From Diphasiastrum complanatum (Eukaryota; Streptophyta; Lycopodiopsida; Lycopodiales; Lycopodiaceae): a DNA stretch of 58,000 nucleotides. Where the stretch lies: assembly GCA_029204225.1 (NCBI GenBank), contig CM055095.1, forward strand, positions 42,994,223-43,052,222, read 5' to 3'. Positions 11,241-22,770 of this stretch are shown one piece after another. The notes below the pieces were generated by a model that saw nothing but the letters and a program-made list of their open reading frames with translations, did not search any database and had not been told where the DNA came from. The translations under genes were made by a program, and so were the position numbers. Within the stretch, counting starts at the first letter, position 1. Each line of letters opens with the position of its first letter.

Positions 11241-11890
11241 AAATTGTCAACATTTCCTAGCTAGTTTGAGGCCTAAATTGGCTAAAATTGTAAATAGTTT
11301 TGGTTCTGGAGTTTCACACGTGTGAACCAGGCCACAATGTTTTTATTTACTGTATTTTTTCAGTATGATGAAGTGTCAAACTTCATACCCTTCAAAATGA
11401 GACCATTTTGATGTATTTTGGTCATATAAGCCATTTTTAGCTATTTTTCCTATATTAGGAATATCTAGGGTCAAGTACCTTCTAGAGAGAGGAGAGAGAG
11501 TCATCTTCCTCATCCATAAATAGTAGGGAAGTCGTGGAGAACAGGTTGGAGAAACCTTTTGTATGCTTCATTGAGATCAATAGATCATTGTCATTGTTTC
11601 TTCCTCCATTGAGAGCATTGTTGTGTGTATTGTCTTCAAGCTATTGTGTATGATCTTAGGTGCTTTCCAAAAGTGGTAGGCTGATGTATTATGGACTGTA
11701 TAATGCTATTTTGGGCCGCACTTGATGTTTATGGAAGTTTCCATTTGTGATAAATGCTTTTTGATCAAGTTCTTTGCATTCTAGGTAGCATAGAATGTGT
11801 TGCCAATTCCTAGCTTATGTAGTTTGGAGTGCAAGCATTCAAGCCAATGATCTTGGAGTTTAGATCCACTTAGGATCTGTATTTTTCACA
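11236..11890 (+). repeat. 3' LTR of the copia element
   Basis: 655 bp, TGTGAAAA...TTTTTCACA. It differs from the 5' LTR at five positions: one in ACTRTATTTT, two adjacent in the CCTATAT block, one in the GAGAG run and one near the 3' end (TAGTTT/TAGCTT). It is followed by the second TGAAG. Confidence 0.96.
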
Positions 11891-12222
11891 TGAAGAACTT
11901 GAATGCCTCTGATTTGTTCTTCAAGAAGTAGGTTGCAGTCCTTCGAGAGAAGTCATCGATGAAGTTTAGGAGGTATAGAGCTCCCCCGTTCGAAGCAGTT
12001 TGCATCGGGCCACATATATCGCTATGTATAAGATTGAGTAGGCCCTTGGAAGTATGAACTAAGTCTGAAAAGAACGGGCTTCTTGCATGCTTGTTGGTTA
12101 AACAACTTTCACATGGAGAAGTTGGCTTGCCAACAACGGGTAGATCTTGTACTAGTTTCTGAGTCGACACTTTGGTGAATACTTTTGAAATTCAAATGGC
12201 CTAATCTGAAATGCCAAAGCAT
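11891..12222 (-). pseudogene. Ty1/copia integrase, N-terminal part (split by insertion)
   Basis: Minus-strand reading gives LWHFRLGHLNFKS (the two His of the integrase finger), then CESCLTNKHARSPF (the two Cys), then LIHSDICGPM with the first catalytic Asp, FIDDFSRRT and KSEAFKFF. The next residues of the same integrase resume at 5457 on the other side of the younger copia insertion. Upstream of the finger, near 12222, similarity ends abruptly, so gag and protease of this copy are not next to it. Confidence 0.88.
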
Positions 12223-14180
12223 ATCAGATTAATCGAAAGTAGAAGTGTAATGACTCTAAGTGACAACCCCTAAGATGAGGATAGGAGAACACCATAAGAG
12301 AGACTATGGAGCCAAACTGCCCAACCAATCCTAGATCAAACCTGGATCTAACCCCCAAGCCATGCCATGTGAAACAAGAGGAGAAGAGAGAAACTGGTAA
12401 CCTAAACCCCAATATGTCAACGGGAGAATTTGTACCTCATTGTATAGAGAGTAGTCATGTGCATCAAACCATGCAACCCCCATGCAGGTCAACTATAAAT
12501 AGGTCTCATCTCTTCATGCAGTCCTCCTACCTATATCTGTCACACAGACATGCAATACTCCATATGTCTCAATTAGAGTGTCTGGGTCCTATCAAGGTAA
12601 TTAGTCACAAACTGGCCTTGACATGGAATTAAATAATTGCGTGACCAATAATCTTGAGTATTGGAGGGCCGATCTTGAATATGGCCATAACATTCTTCCT
12701 CCTTAAACTGCTTCTATCCTTAGAAGCTCCTCAAAATAGGAAAAAACTATAAGAACCGTTCCTTTAACTTTCCATATTAACCAAAAAAATCATTATCCTT
12801 AGTCTAACTTTCATATCAAACAAGTACTTAGAGATAAACCTATTTCGAATCGTTAATCTCTGCACTGGAGTACAAACTCTAGTTTGAAAAGTACACTAAG
12901 AGATATATTTTCTCAACAGGGTTACACTCAACACAAGATAGTAACATCACCTTCATGTAAAACACTTACATGAACCAACTGAGTGAAATATTACCTAACT
13001 TAGGAGATTAAAGTTAAAGAAATAATCATCATCACCATTCCTTATAATCCTCTGACAATAAGTAAGTATCTATTTATAATCCATCAATCATAAATATTTA
13101 GATTCGTATGATTCATCAATCATAATTTTCTGGAATCCAAAACCATACTTAATCATTTACAGAATACTAGAGTATATGTCCAACATAACTCAGGAAAACT
13201 AAGAATCATTCCAAAATCTTTTCACTAAGAAAATACTGGATTTAGGAATATTCTTCAAATAGGATTCTTTAACTGACGTGCTATAAACAACTGGTAATTA
13301 AAGACTGAACGCATATCAAAATGACAATATTCTTCAATACAATTAAAAAACTTTAGATTACAATCTAGCATCAAATCTAGATATCCAAAGTCTTGCTAAA
13401 TCAATTCAGTTATTATTTTCGGATATATTCGTTATCCAATTGAGCTCTCAGGGATACAACCACTAATGAGCTGAGTCTATTCCTAAACTAAGTAATACTC
13501 TATCCCATGAATATTGTATATCCAATGCACATAATTTTAACTGATGAATCCAAATGATTTACTAATCATGCGTCTTACAAGCAATATAAATCAAAACCAT
13601 CAGTTTCTTGTGAATCCACATCACATTGATCATTTTACCAATTAAATTTACTCTGGAGTAATCAACTACTCAAGTTAATTGCCAATGATTCAGAAATCTC
13701 AAATGTCTAGGTGAAGAGTTCAATTATACTAGTATGACACCGCATTTAGATCCTTACCCAAATTATTTATAAGTTAATTCAATAATCTTCCACACAAAGA
13801 TTTGTTAACTCTGCAAGTATCTATTAAAACAATACTTGATCATATGCTTATGTTCACCGACTAGGTTAAGTGCACCAACACAGTTCCTAGTTATGTGTAT
13901 TTCATTCTAGGAAATTACATGAAAAACTCTTTTTTTTTCCTATCTAGGAACTGATCAGCAGTTCCTTGTGGCAGTAGCTTAATTATGCTCTACCTTGAAA
14001 CTGATGATAATTCACTCAAGGAGGCAAGAACGTTAATGCATGTACACCTAATCTAATCAGATTTTACTAGAAGGAAACAAGAAACATCACTCAAGAAATT
14101 AAGCCCTATTTTGGAATCTTAATCTCTCCGTGCAGCGATGAAATTCTTACCAAAGCATTCCTTAACGTGATGTGGTCGTG
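12223..14180. other. AT-rich region with no recognised gene
   Basis: About 2 kb of AT-rich sequence lacks long open frames apart from one 108-codon plus frame (12306-12632), which I do not recognise and do not call. I saw no LTR pair, inverted repeat or RNA gene. The sharp edge at 12222 suggests that another insertion or deletion begins here. Confidence 0.4.
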
Positions 14181-14189
14181 GGATTAGAA

Positions 14190-15036
14190 ACTTTTTAATA
14201 CTTACATGTGTAGATGTCTCTTGTATCATCTTAAACATTGTTGCATATGCTTCTCTACTGATGCTAGAAAATCACATGCCCCCTCAACCAATGTAGTGTC
14301 TAATATTTTTCCAACTTCATTCATAATGTTATCAGTAACTGAAGCCTTAATCTTTTTTATTTTGTTATTGTTTAATATTGATTTCATACATTTAGAAGTC
14401 GAGATAGAACCTAGTGAGTTTCCAATGGAAATCTCATCAGCCAAATGGTCTTCAGCAACCAATGCTGATCTGCATTACAAACATAATGTTCATGAAAATA
14501 TCAATAGAAATTAGGACACTCATAGTATTCACAGCAAATCAATAGAAAGTTGAAATTAATAAATAACACAACTAGTGATTATGTTTGAATCAAAAAGCTC
14601 AAGAAATCTTCAATACCAAATAAGCTATAACTTACTCGAATGCACAGATTCGTCTTTTTCTATAACCTCCACTGGATGATAGATCACATATATCCTTGGT
14701 TACCAGTCTTTTCCTCTTATTGCTTTTGACCTTTTTGTTGAGCACATTCATATCTTTAACAAGAGACAAATATGAGATACGCATGGATTGAAATGCAGTT
14801 ATCTCATCATTACTAGTTGTGAAATGATGCAAAGAAGATTTCAACCTCTGGATCTCCTCCTTGAACATCTCATTTTCTTCCAAGCAAGTTTTCAACTTTG
14901 TAGATTTTTCTTCGCACTCCTTTGATATTTTCCTTGATTCCTCTTCCAAATAATGTAATTTTTGCATTGAATGTGCATTCCCATAGAGCATCAAATTCTC
15001 ATAGTAATCCAAAAGGCCATTTTTGCCATGAAACAT
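14190..15036 (-). pseudogene. Coiled-coil gene of the unfamiliar transposase-like family, copy 1
   Basis: The first exon (15036-14632) encodes 134 residues: a long Glu/Lys/Leu-rich coiled coil (LHYLEEESRKISKECEEK onwards) ending in a basic stretch SNKRKRL and RKRR. After an AT-rich gap a second exon (about 14478-14226) encodes LADEISIGNSLG through EKHMQQCL. It is closely related to the plus-strand copy at 46505-47155, but it keeps the full second exon, most of which is missing there. Similarity stops near 14175, so the rest of the gene is absent. A role as the N-terminal, perhaps DNA-binding or oligomerising, part of a transposase is inference. Confidence 0.6.
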
Positions 15037-15714
15037 AGATTATTAATTGACTCACCGAATGAAAATCCGGATGTTGCAATGAATATGGATCAATAGGATA
15101 CAATGTTCATGATGACCATAAATCTACATGCTTTAACTTTTTCTCCCTATATTGGATCATATCAGAAGTTGACAATATGGGTTGCTTTGAATTTCTTGTC
15201 CTGAGCGGAGCATATTCTGGTGACATATCCACATGAAGATGATAAAGCTTTGTCATCAGTACAGTAGTATAGTAACAAACAACACAATGACAATAACAAA
15301 GCTGGAAATGGCGCTAAACACTTGTTCGACCTTCGAAATAGAGATGGCGCTACCCTGGAGATAGAGATGGCATAGGCTTTGTTTCTGAAATGTCACTCCT
15401 AATCCAAAATTTTGAGTGTTCCCAACTATTGGGAGGGAATATTTCAGCATTTTAAAAATTATACTTTAATTGTGGTTAAGCACTAGTGAAGTTTGATGTG
15501 ACTAAAATAAGGTGCATTCATTTACATGGAAAGTAGTGCGAGCAGATGCGTAAAGAAGTTAGAAAATGATATTGTAATTACTTTATTGTTATTTTTCTCT
15601 CTCCTACATGGCATTTCTATTAGGGCCCTCTTTGGGCCCATATTTTCTCTAATGAAAAAATACTCGCTACAATGATCAACCACACATGTTCATATCAACA
15701 ATAATATCACACAA
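15037..15714. other. No gene recognised
   Basis: About 680 bases between the coiled-coil gene fragment and the next copia remnant. One 64-codon minus frame exists, with no recognisable motif. No repeat structure was seen. Confidence 0.4.
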
Positions 15715-17230
15715 CAATGATAATTGTAGATGGTACATTGATTCGGGTGCCATGAGACATATGACTAGAAGTAAATAGTGGTTTAGCCAATTTAGCCCAC
15801 TTGACAATGGCAACAAGTTTGCACAACCTAATGGAGAGGAACGTTAGATTTGTGGAATAGGTATAGTTCTAGTTTAGCTATTTATTGGCAAAATAAGCCA
15901 TATTGACAATGCAAATTATGTACCAAGCTTGAAAAACAAATTATTGTCACTTTGTGTAATTACAAATCAAAACATGAAGGTGTAATTTCACAAAGATAAA
16001 TGTCTTGTTAAGGACATGGATCATCAATTTAGGGTTGTTTTTGATGGATTTTAAGAAACAAGCTATGAAGTTTATAATTTTTATGCATTTGTAGTTGGGC
16101 AATGTAGGTTGACATGGTCTATGATGCTAAAAAATCATATCGGGCATTGATGAATAGGCTACTTAAATTTTGAATCTATGGCCAAAAACGTCAAGAGAAG
16201 TTCAAAAAGGGTGTAGGATATGTAAAGAAAATCTATGAACTTGTGCTTACATATTTGTGTGGACCAATAATAACCATACAAAATTAGAGTGTTTGGTTGT
16301 AGCGCATAAATACACATATTTGACCAGATTAGAATTAAATTGGATACACAATCAATAAAATGCATATTTTTAGGTGTGACGACAAGGTCAAAGTATACAA
16401 ATGCTATGATACAAAGGCAAGGGTGCACTACAATGGTCAGGGGATGTGATTTATCATGAGATGCATGAGTATGATGATGTTGAAAGTGGTGAAAATTAAT
16501 CCACACAAAATAAGAAGGTGAGTCAATTGCCCTTAATGGAGGATCCTAACGAGTCAAGTTGAATTGATAATGAAGATACTACTCCACTATGAAAGGATGT
16601 AGAATGAGGCAAGACCAACATATAAGTCTACTATAATAAAAAAAGTAGTGATTTGTGAAAAGGAAACAAAAAGGATATTAATCGCATACATACTCTTCTA
16701 GAGGTATATTTCCTAGTCACAAAGGGCTTAAGTGGTACAAGAAGCTTGCAGATGACATGGAGATAGATTTACCTATATCAGATTAGGACAAAGATATACG
16801 AAGATATAAAAGAGAGAAGAAAGCTCTTGATACATTTAAAACGATGTATGCATTGATGTCTAGCTTCATACAAAGCAATCAAGCATCATGTTTTGTCAAA
16901 GCAAAGGATAATTAAATATTTTTGAAATATTGGTGGATCCCCTACATGACAAGACACCAATTGGAACCATGTTGTGTATCTGACAAAATATCATTTGGAT
17001 AGTCAAAGTGGAATCCAACTAACAAGAATTTATGTTTACCATGGTTGTACGAAACACATTGAAGTGAGGTATCCCTTCATTTATGAGAGACTTCTAAGTA
17101 AAGATATTAATGTTTAACATTGTAGCGGATCACATATTCACAACAACCATTATGTAAATATAAGTTTGAGGAGGTTAGGGAAAAACTCTCCATAGTTAAA
17201 GTTAGCTAGTTTTTAAGGGATGATGTTAGA
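15715..17230 (+). pseudogene. Internally deleted Ty1/copia element remnant (PR, IN, RNase H end)
   Basis: The plus strand near 15735 encodes WYIDSGAMRHMT, a copia protease active site (D-S-G), followed by YVPSLKNKLLS. Near 16140-16190 a damaged integrase-finger segment with YLNFESMAK is visible. After 16360 the integrase C-terminal type segment KCYD and VIYHEMHEYDDVES can be read in shifted frames. Near 17050-17090, KHIEVRYPFIYERLLS resembles the RNase H C-terminus, and FEEVREKLS ends the frame. RT is essentially missing. Stops and frameshifts are many. The second half is repeated at 54192-55800. Confidence 0.6.
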
Positions 17231-17822
17231 GTTAAAATATTGGTTAACTTCTCATTTTCGTTATTAAGTTATGTTAGCACATCTGTCATTGCATATTTGT
17301 TATATTTGGACCCATTGAATGTGTGACATTGTAATAGACACTTGTCGACTTAGTATGATGAGCACGTATAGTGTTTATGCCAATCTCTCTCAGTTTTGTG
17401 GTGATCAATATATCTATAATTGCTGCCTGAATCCATGTTCTTATGTTGTCAATTTTGACTTATTGTCAAACTATTATGTAGGCCTCCAAGTCGGCCTTAA
17501 GTTGATATTCACTTAATTTTCATAGGTTCAACCATCACGAGAGATATATGATAATAATAAATATAATAAAGAGGTAATAAGAGAACTAAAGCTCAATGCT
17601 TGAGGATCAAGAAAGAGGGAAGCATGCTTGATGATTTCATGGCATGCTTCCGATATGGAAAAGGAGGACACTTGTTCATGCACTACCCAAGTTAGAGAAT
17701 GTGTCAAAGTTGTGGGTGATTTGGACATACCACAATCATTTGTGGTGTAAATTGCAATGTCTTGGCAGCACACATGATAGAATGTTGCATGAAAGAGCAT
17801 GTGAATGATGTCAATATGTGCA
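16223..17822. repeat. 1.6-kb repeat, copy 1 (partner at 54192-55800)
   Basis: This stretch is collinear with 54192-55800 in the same orientation, with scattered substitutions and small indels. Shared landmarks include ATTTGTGTGGACCAATAA, CAAATGCTATGATACAAAGG and GGCCTCCAAGTCGGCCTTAA. It covers the integrase/RNase H end of a copia remnant, its probable LTR region and a zinc-knuckle segment. Confidence 0.85.
17600..17810 (+). pseudogene. Zinc-knuckle (gag-like) fragment
   Basis: In one plus frame, with two stops, the sequence reads CFRYGKGGH followed by MCQSCG, a stop, FGHTTIIC. The second is a C-x2-C-x4-H-x4-C knuckle; the first looks like a decayed knuckle. Arrays of this kind are found in retroelement nucleocapsids. 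The second repeat copy has the same segment near 55605-55740. Which element it came from is unclear. Confidence 0.4.
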
Positions 17823-19234
17823 ATCATTATGAGATAAATGAAAATTATGTATTTGTAAGACAATCATGTTCAATCATAACAACATAGCCACACCATCTTA
17901 TCGCATCATACATCATTCAACTATACCTTGACCACATGATTTATGCCTCATACATTATTTGCCTCCCATCTTTCCATTTGGAGTCATTTGATACTCTCCT
18001 ATGACAGCTAAATTATTTAGCTCACATGTGATACCTCAAAAGTAGCTTCATGGTTCCTTTGATTGGATGGTAGGCATGGATGATGCTCTACACTCCTAAC
18101 TTAAATGACTCTATTCATTCGGTGTGCAAATGTTAGGTTCAACAATGCTCACCATGTTACACAAATTTAAAGCTTTTGTGGCTTTGATGTATCGTCGCAC
18201 CTTAATCATTGATTTAATGTTTTGAGAAATGATTCTAGTGAAACTTATGTTGAGTGAGCAAATGATCATAAAAGTGCATGCAAGTAAATGCTAATCTCAG
18301 CCACATCTTGCCTTATAGTGAATGCAACCCTCGCTTCCAGGCTGTGGAAAAAAGCAACTAAGCTAAATTGATAGAAGAAGCTGAAAGAGATAAAACTTTA
18401 ATATACGCTAGGTAGAACCTGAGAAATCCAGTGATGAAAACACTCCAAAACATCAACAAACCGAGTCAAGAGACCAGAAATGGGTTCAATGTATCTTTTT
18501 AACACAGAAAAATAGTTCTCTCGATTATGAACCAATTTTGTAGGCAAGATTCTAGAATCATAGCTAAGATATTCACTACCATAACCAATATTGACATCTA
18601 TTTAAGAAATTTTCCTATTTTATACAGGCTTTAAAATCAGATTGGTGAAAAATCACTCGAAACAACCTTCGGCTAAGACAAGCTACCTCATATTTGAAGC
18701 ACAACAGTAACGGATGCGGTAGACACATCAAAATGAAACACTGCAATGGGTACTTATGTTATAAGTGTAAAGCCACAAACAATGGGTTGAGTGAACATAA
18801 AAAATGCAAACCCATTCAACAGAATGCGAGACACATCAAAGCATCTACTTTAGATTCACATTCATTGATGGAATTTGAATCACATTCTCTTACGTTCTGA
18901 TCCAACGCTACTGATGTTTCACAAGGCTGTTGCAACTATGTTTTTCCCTAACCAACAGCTTGTCCAAAGCCATAACAAAACATATTGATGTGTAACGGGA
19001 TTTCTCCAGAAATATGACATTCTAGCACTGTTAATCCCAGTCGTTCTGGAATGTCAACAGTAAAAGAGTAGGTAAAAAAAAATTTGTTGGGCGCAAAGAA
19101 AAGTTAATCCAAACACTAAGCCAACGTGGAGACAAAAGCTTTGGTAACAAACATGCCAAACGAAAGTATGTAGTTGAATCACATAGATTTACCCTACAAA
19201 TTCTGAGAAAGCTCCCTCTTAGCTTTTATCGATC
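17823..19234. other. Mostly uncharacterised DNA
   Basis: Low-GC DNA without recognisable domains. A 68-codon plus frame at 18694-18900 contains a Cys/His-rich piece (CYKCKATNNG) but no full zinc-finger pattern, and I do not call it a gene. Confidence 0.35.
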
Positions 19235-19862
19235 CTAATCTACGCTTTTGACGGCACCTTCTGATCTAACCACTTTGATAGAGCCTCCCCCTGCGGTTTT
19301 GATCATTATGCTATCAACAATGGGCAACCCAAAGTATCCCACCCCACGATCAAATTCGTTTGTTTTAATGTTGTCTGGATGGAGTATGGTTGGGGTTGAT
19401 ATTGGTGGCTTGCTCGCAATGTGATCGTTAATTTTGTCGATGGAAGTATCCTCAGTTGTCATGGGCTTTACAATTTCGAAAGGAACTCGACGAACTTCTT
19501 CTTGAACTGCAAGATACCTGCAGTACCACCCCCTGTTTACACATAGATTGCACTTTTGTCAAGATTTACAACCACTATCTTTTGATGCTGTAGCAACATC
19601 CGCTTCACAAACATTTAATTTTTCAAACATAAATATGACACCTCTGATGACGCTACGACAAAGTTTAATAATTCAAGGTTTTTATCTCTCTTTCCTTATA
19701 ATCAATGGCGCCCAGTGATGGTCATCGTTAAACTACTAGCGAAATACTTCTTCGCTCTATCTTTCCGTTCAAATGAAGTTACTCTAAAAATGTACAAAGA
19801 ATAAAAGATAAATTTTAACCTGATTGTTGCTCTTCCGGTAGAGTCCCTGCCTGTTCACCCAT
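19235..19862 (-). CDS. Small two-exon gene, function unknown (104 aa)
   Basis: Exon 1 (19862-19820) begins ATGGGTGAA and ends at a good donor, CAG|GTTAAA. Exon 2 (19506-19235) follows an acceptor TTGCAG|TTCAAG and ends in TGA or TAG-type stop after KSVD. The two coding parts total 315 nt, exactly 105 codons including the stop, and the join keeps the frame (...EEQQS-VQEEV...). The intron is 313 bp. The protein is short and acidic at the start, then has FDRGVGYFGLPIVDS and a Gly-rich end AGGGSIKVV. No signal peptide or membrane segment is evident. Upstream, on the minus strand, are pyrimidine-rich leader sequence and a TATA-like box. Unlike its surroundings it has no stops or frameshifts. I do not recognise the family. 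Confidence 0.5.
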
Positions 19863-20145
19863 GTCAGCATCAGTAGCTTCCTTGTGTAGAAAACGATGAC
19901 GAGCGCTAAAACATAACTCACGTGTGTGTGAGAGATAGAGCGAGAGAGAGAGAGAGACTGAGTGAAAGAGAGAAGAATGTTTGGCTATGCTAGAGAAAAT
20001 GCGTTTTGGAGCTTCTTGTTTGCCCTAAAATCTATTTGAAGGGTACTTGAAAAGTAGTGGGTTTAAAAATCTCACACCTTGATTTTAGAGAGAAAGTGCT
20101 TTTAGAATCTTGTACAAAGATAAGTTTTAGAGAGAGAGAGACGAG

Positions 20146-20154
20146 GTATATAAT
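20146..20154 (-). promoter_or_regulatory. Possible TATA box of the small two-exon gene
   Basis: ATTATATAC on the minus strand, about 285 bases upstream of the ATG, is followed by a CT-rich stretch resembling a plant 5' leader. This is position-based inference. Confidence 0.35.
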
Positions 20155-20189
20155 CCCTTGATGCATTACAAGATGAGAGAAAAAGACTC

Positions 20190-20191
<2 letters not shown>

Positions 20192-20279
<88 letters not shown>
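20192..20279. repeat. (GA)n microsatellite
   Basis: About 44 uninterrupted GA dinucleotides upstream of the minus-strand two-exon gene. Long frames over it are repeat artefacts. Confidence 0.97.
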
Positions 20280-20283
<4 letters not shown>

Positions 20284-20299
20284 GCAAGTTTTTTAATTT

Positions 20300-21919
20300 T
20301 TTAGTGTTTCTTTTAGGGTTTTTGGCCTTGCCTTGCAAAGGCAATTCTATGTGTTGAGTTAGATCAATGGAGTTTGGAAGAAAGTCAACGGTAAAGGCTC
20401 AAATTTGGTGGTAGTCCGAACACTTAAGGTCTCGACCTTGGTGGAGGGCTGAATAGTCTTCATGCATAGAAAATCTGCTTTATGCTATATAAGCCATAAA
20501 AACATGATAACAAAACACTCACTTTGCATGTTAACAAAACATCCAGTTTGGCATGTCGGATAGAGACGTCTGAGCAATGAATTCATGCAACGGCTCATTT
20601 GTGCATGATTACAGGTAGAATTAGTGTAGATAGATATCAATACATTTTGAATAACATTGAAGATGGGATCCTTGGTCAATTTTATTTAGCTTTGTTGGAG
20701 TCTCATACATTTCCTTCACACAACATTTTGAAGTTCGCTTACAAATAGCCTTTGCTGGAGGAGTTGTAGCCCAATTCAGCTTCATTAAATCAAGCTTTGA
20801 AATTGTTAGGTATTTTGGCAGCTTTGCCCTACAAAAGAAGTTGATATTCACATCTAAGGGACAATATGTATTTGGTTTGCCCCTTATGCAGCTGAGTGCT
20901 AGTCGATCTAAATGTTGAAGGCAAGTGAGCACTAGCGAATGTGCTTTGAAGATAGAAGAGGATGAGACACGGATCAATGTTGGCATTAGCATGAGCAAGG
21001 AGGTAACTCTCTAAGGTTTTTCTTGTTGCTGATTGAGGAAATTTTGTGATGCCATACTATTCTGAAGTAGTCCACATAAACTATCAATATTGTCTCAAAA
21101 GTAAAGAACAAACTTATAGAAGTTGAATTGCACATGGAGGTGATGAGGTAAGATGTAATTAGGCTATAAGACTAGGAATCTGACCTCAGCATGCCTTCCT
21201 TCGCCAACTTCTTTGTTGAAGTACAGTATTTTGGACCTTGCTTGAGCCTATTACTTACTCCCAATAGGGATTGATTGATTGATTACCAATTGAATGCAAA
21301 ACTAGATGTCAAGAACAAGATCTAGATTAGCAATTCTACACACATTAATCAAGAGCAATCATAAATCATTAATCTACTTGACGGAGATCCAAGCCCCACA
21401 CATGTGGTATGACCTTCTGTATGGCATGTGGACCGAGAAGAAAGTTTCGAAGACTTAAATTTCATTAGCATCACAAAAGAAACAAAGTACATAGTGATAG
21501 AAGTCGAGATTGCCAATAAGCTCTCAAAACTTGAATTCTAAGACATTACTATGGAGAGATGATTGTATGTACAAAAGCTCTTTCCCACCTTGAGTTAGGT
21601 GAAAATCCAGCATGTAATAATGAAGCTGATTGAGCATTTTTGCCCTCATTTCCGATTCTAGCCTAACCCTTGAGATTTTCCATGTTGGTGGCTAGATTGA
21701 TCAACCAGCTCCATGATTTTAGGGATTTGGTACTATGATGTAGAGAAGATCACCGAACAAACTTGAACAACCCTATGAACATGATCTAGCCTATTGTAGA
21801 GTAGATTCAAATCTGGCAACGTAGACTCACATGTGTGGGACCCATCAACGTAAACGTTTACAAGGTTCCATCAAGCTAGATTTGCCAAATTTCACAATAA
21901 TGCATGATCTTATCCATCC
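20300..21919. other. No gene recognised
   Basis: A 125-codon minus frame (20621-20998) is the longest; it has several Cys residues but no spacing I recognise. No repeats or RNA genes were seen. The stretch runs up to a copia gag remnant. Confidence 0.35.
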
Positions 21920-22770
21920 TCAAATGATAGATCCTTTTGTGCAATAGCTTGTTTCTCTCATACTGATTGCACATAATTTAGGCCATGTCATTCTAGTCAT
22001 CTTTTCATTGGAGCTGATATAAACCTCTAATTCTTGCATCTCATCCTTCAGCTTCTCATGATCATGAATGCTCTTCATGTTAGGCTTACCCTTTAGGCCC
22101 GACATTTGTGCATCTCTTGAATTCTTCCGTTGATTTCATTCTCCTCTTCTTCCATTATTTTTTAAGTATTCTATTTTCTTGAAGCAATATTTTTATATGT
22201 ATGTACCTAATCACAAGAATAGCACTTGAGATCTTTTTCTCACCTTCTTTCCAAGGTTTATTCTTGATGCATTCACTTGAGGAGTATTCATGCGATGACT
22301 ATTCTATATTGCCCACCTAGAACTTCAAGATATTGAACCTACTAAACAAGACTACTTCATTTTGGGGTGTCTCCATCTTTCTTGGAGTATTTTCTCATGA
22401 CAAAATGAAGGCCGAATTTCTTCCATGCTTTCTACTGACATCACTAATGGATCATAAGTCTTGGGGATGTTGGTTAGTATGGTGTATAAAAACTGATACT
22501 TTTCAGCAGATGCACCTTCAGTCTACAACTATTTTTTGATTCCTTTGAGCTTGTGTAGATGAGTCCCCATGTTGTCACTATCGAACATGTGTTAAATATC
22601 TGGTCAGATGGCTTCATTGGTTTGTCTATTAAGTTGTGGAAGTGTCCAACGTGGTCTCTAATAGGTCTTCCCCTTGACTTTGTTCCTCCTCAGGGCTTTC
22701 TTGATCCTTTGAATTGCATTCACATTTCTGCTTTTCTTTGTTTGGCTCTCCAGGAGGATGTTGTTCATTC
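21920..22770 (-). pseudogene. Ty1/copia gag remnant, opposite to 3590-4350
   Basis: On the minus strand the order is: a charged N-terminal part, HLHKLKGIK, EKYQFLYTILTNIPKTYDP, LVMSVESMEE, a damaged zinc-knuckle region, and then GLKGKPNMKSIHDHEKLKDE. This is the UBN2-type copia gag layout. Nearly every segment is also found on the plus strand at 3590-4350, so both derive from one family. Several stops interrupt it. Charged coding-like sequence continues toward 23500 without recognisable motifs. Confidence 0.6.

Larger units (their letters stand above)
5458..11890 (+). mobile_element. Near-complete Ty1/copia LTR retrotransposon
   Basis: This 6,433-bp element has two 655-bp LTRs, a primer-binding site, a 1.17-kb leader, one gag-pol reading frame interrupted by a single frameshift, and a polypurine tract, flanked by a 5-bp target duplication TGAAG. 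Domain order is gag, protease, integrase, RT, RNase H, which is the copia order. I count 5 substitutions and no indels between the LTRs (about 0.8%), which means a recent insertion. It landed inside the integrase gene of an older copia copy lying on the opposite strand. Confidence 0.96.
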
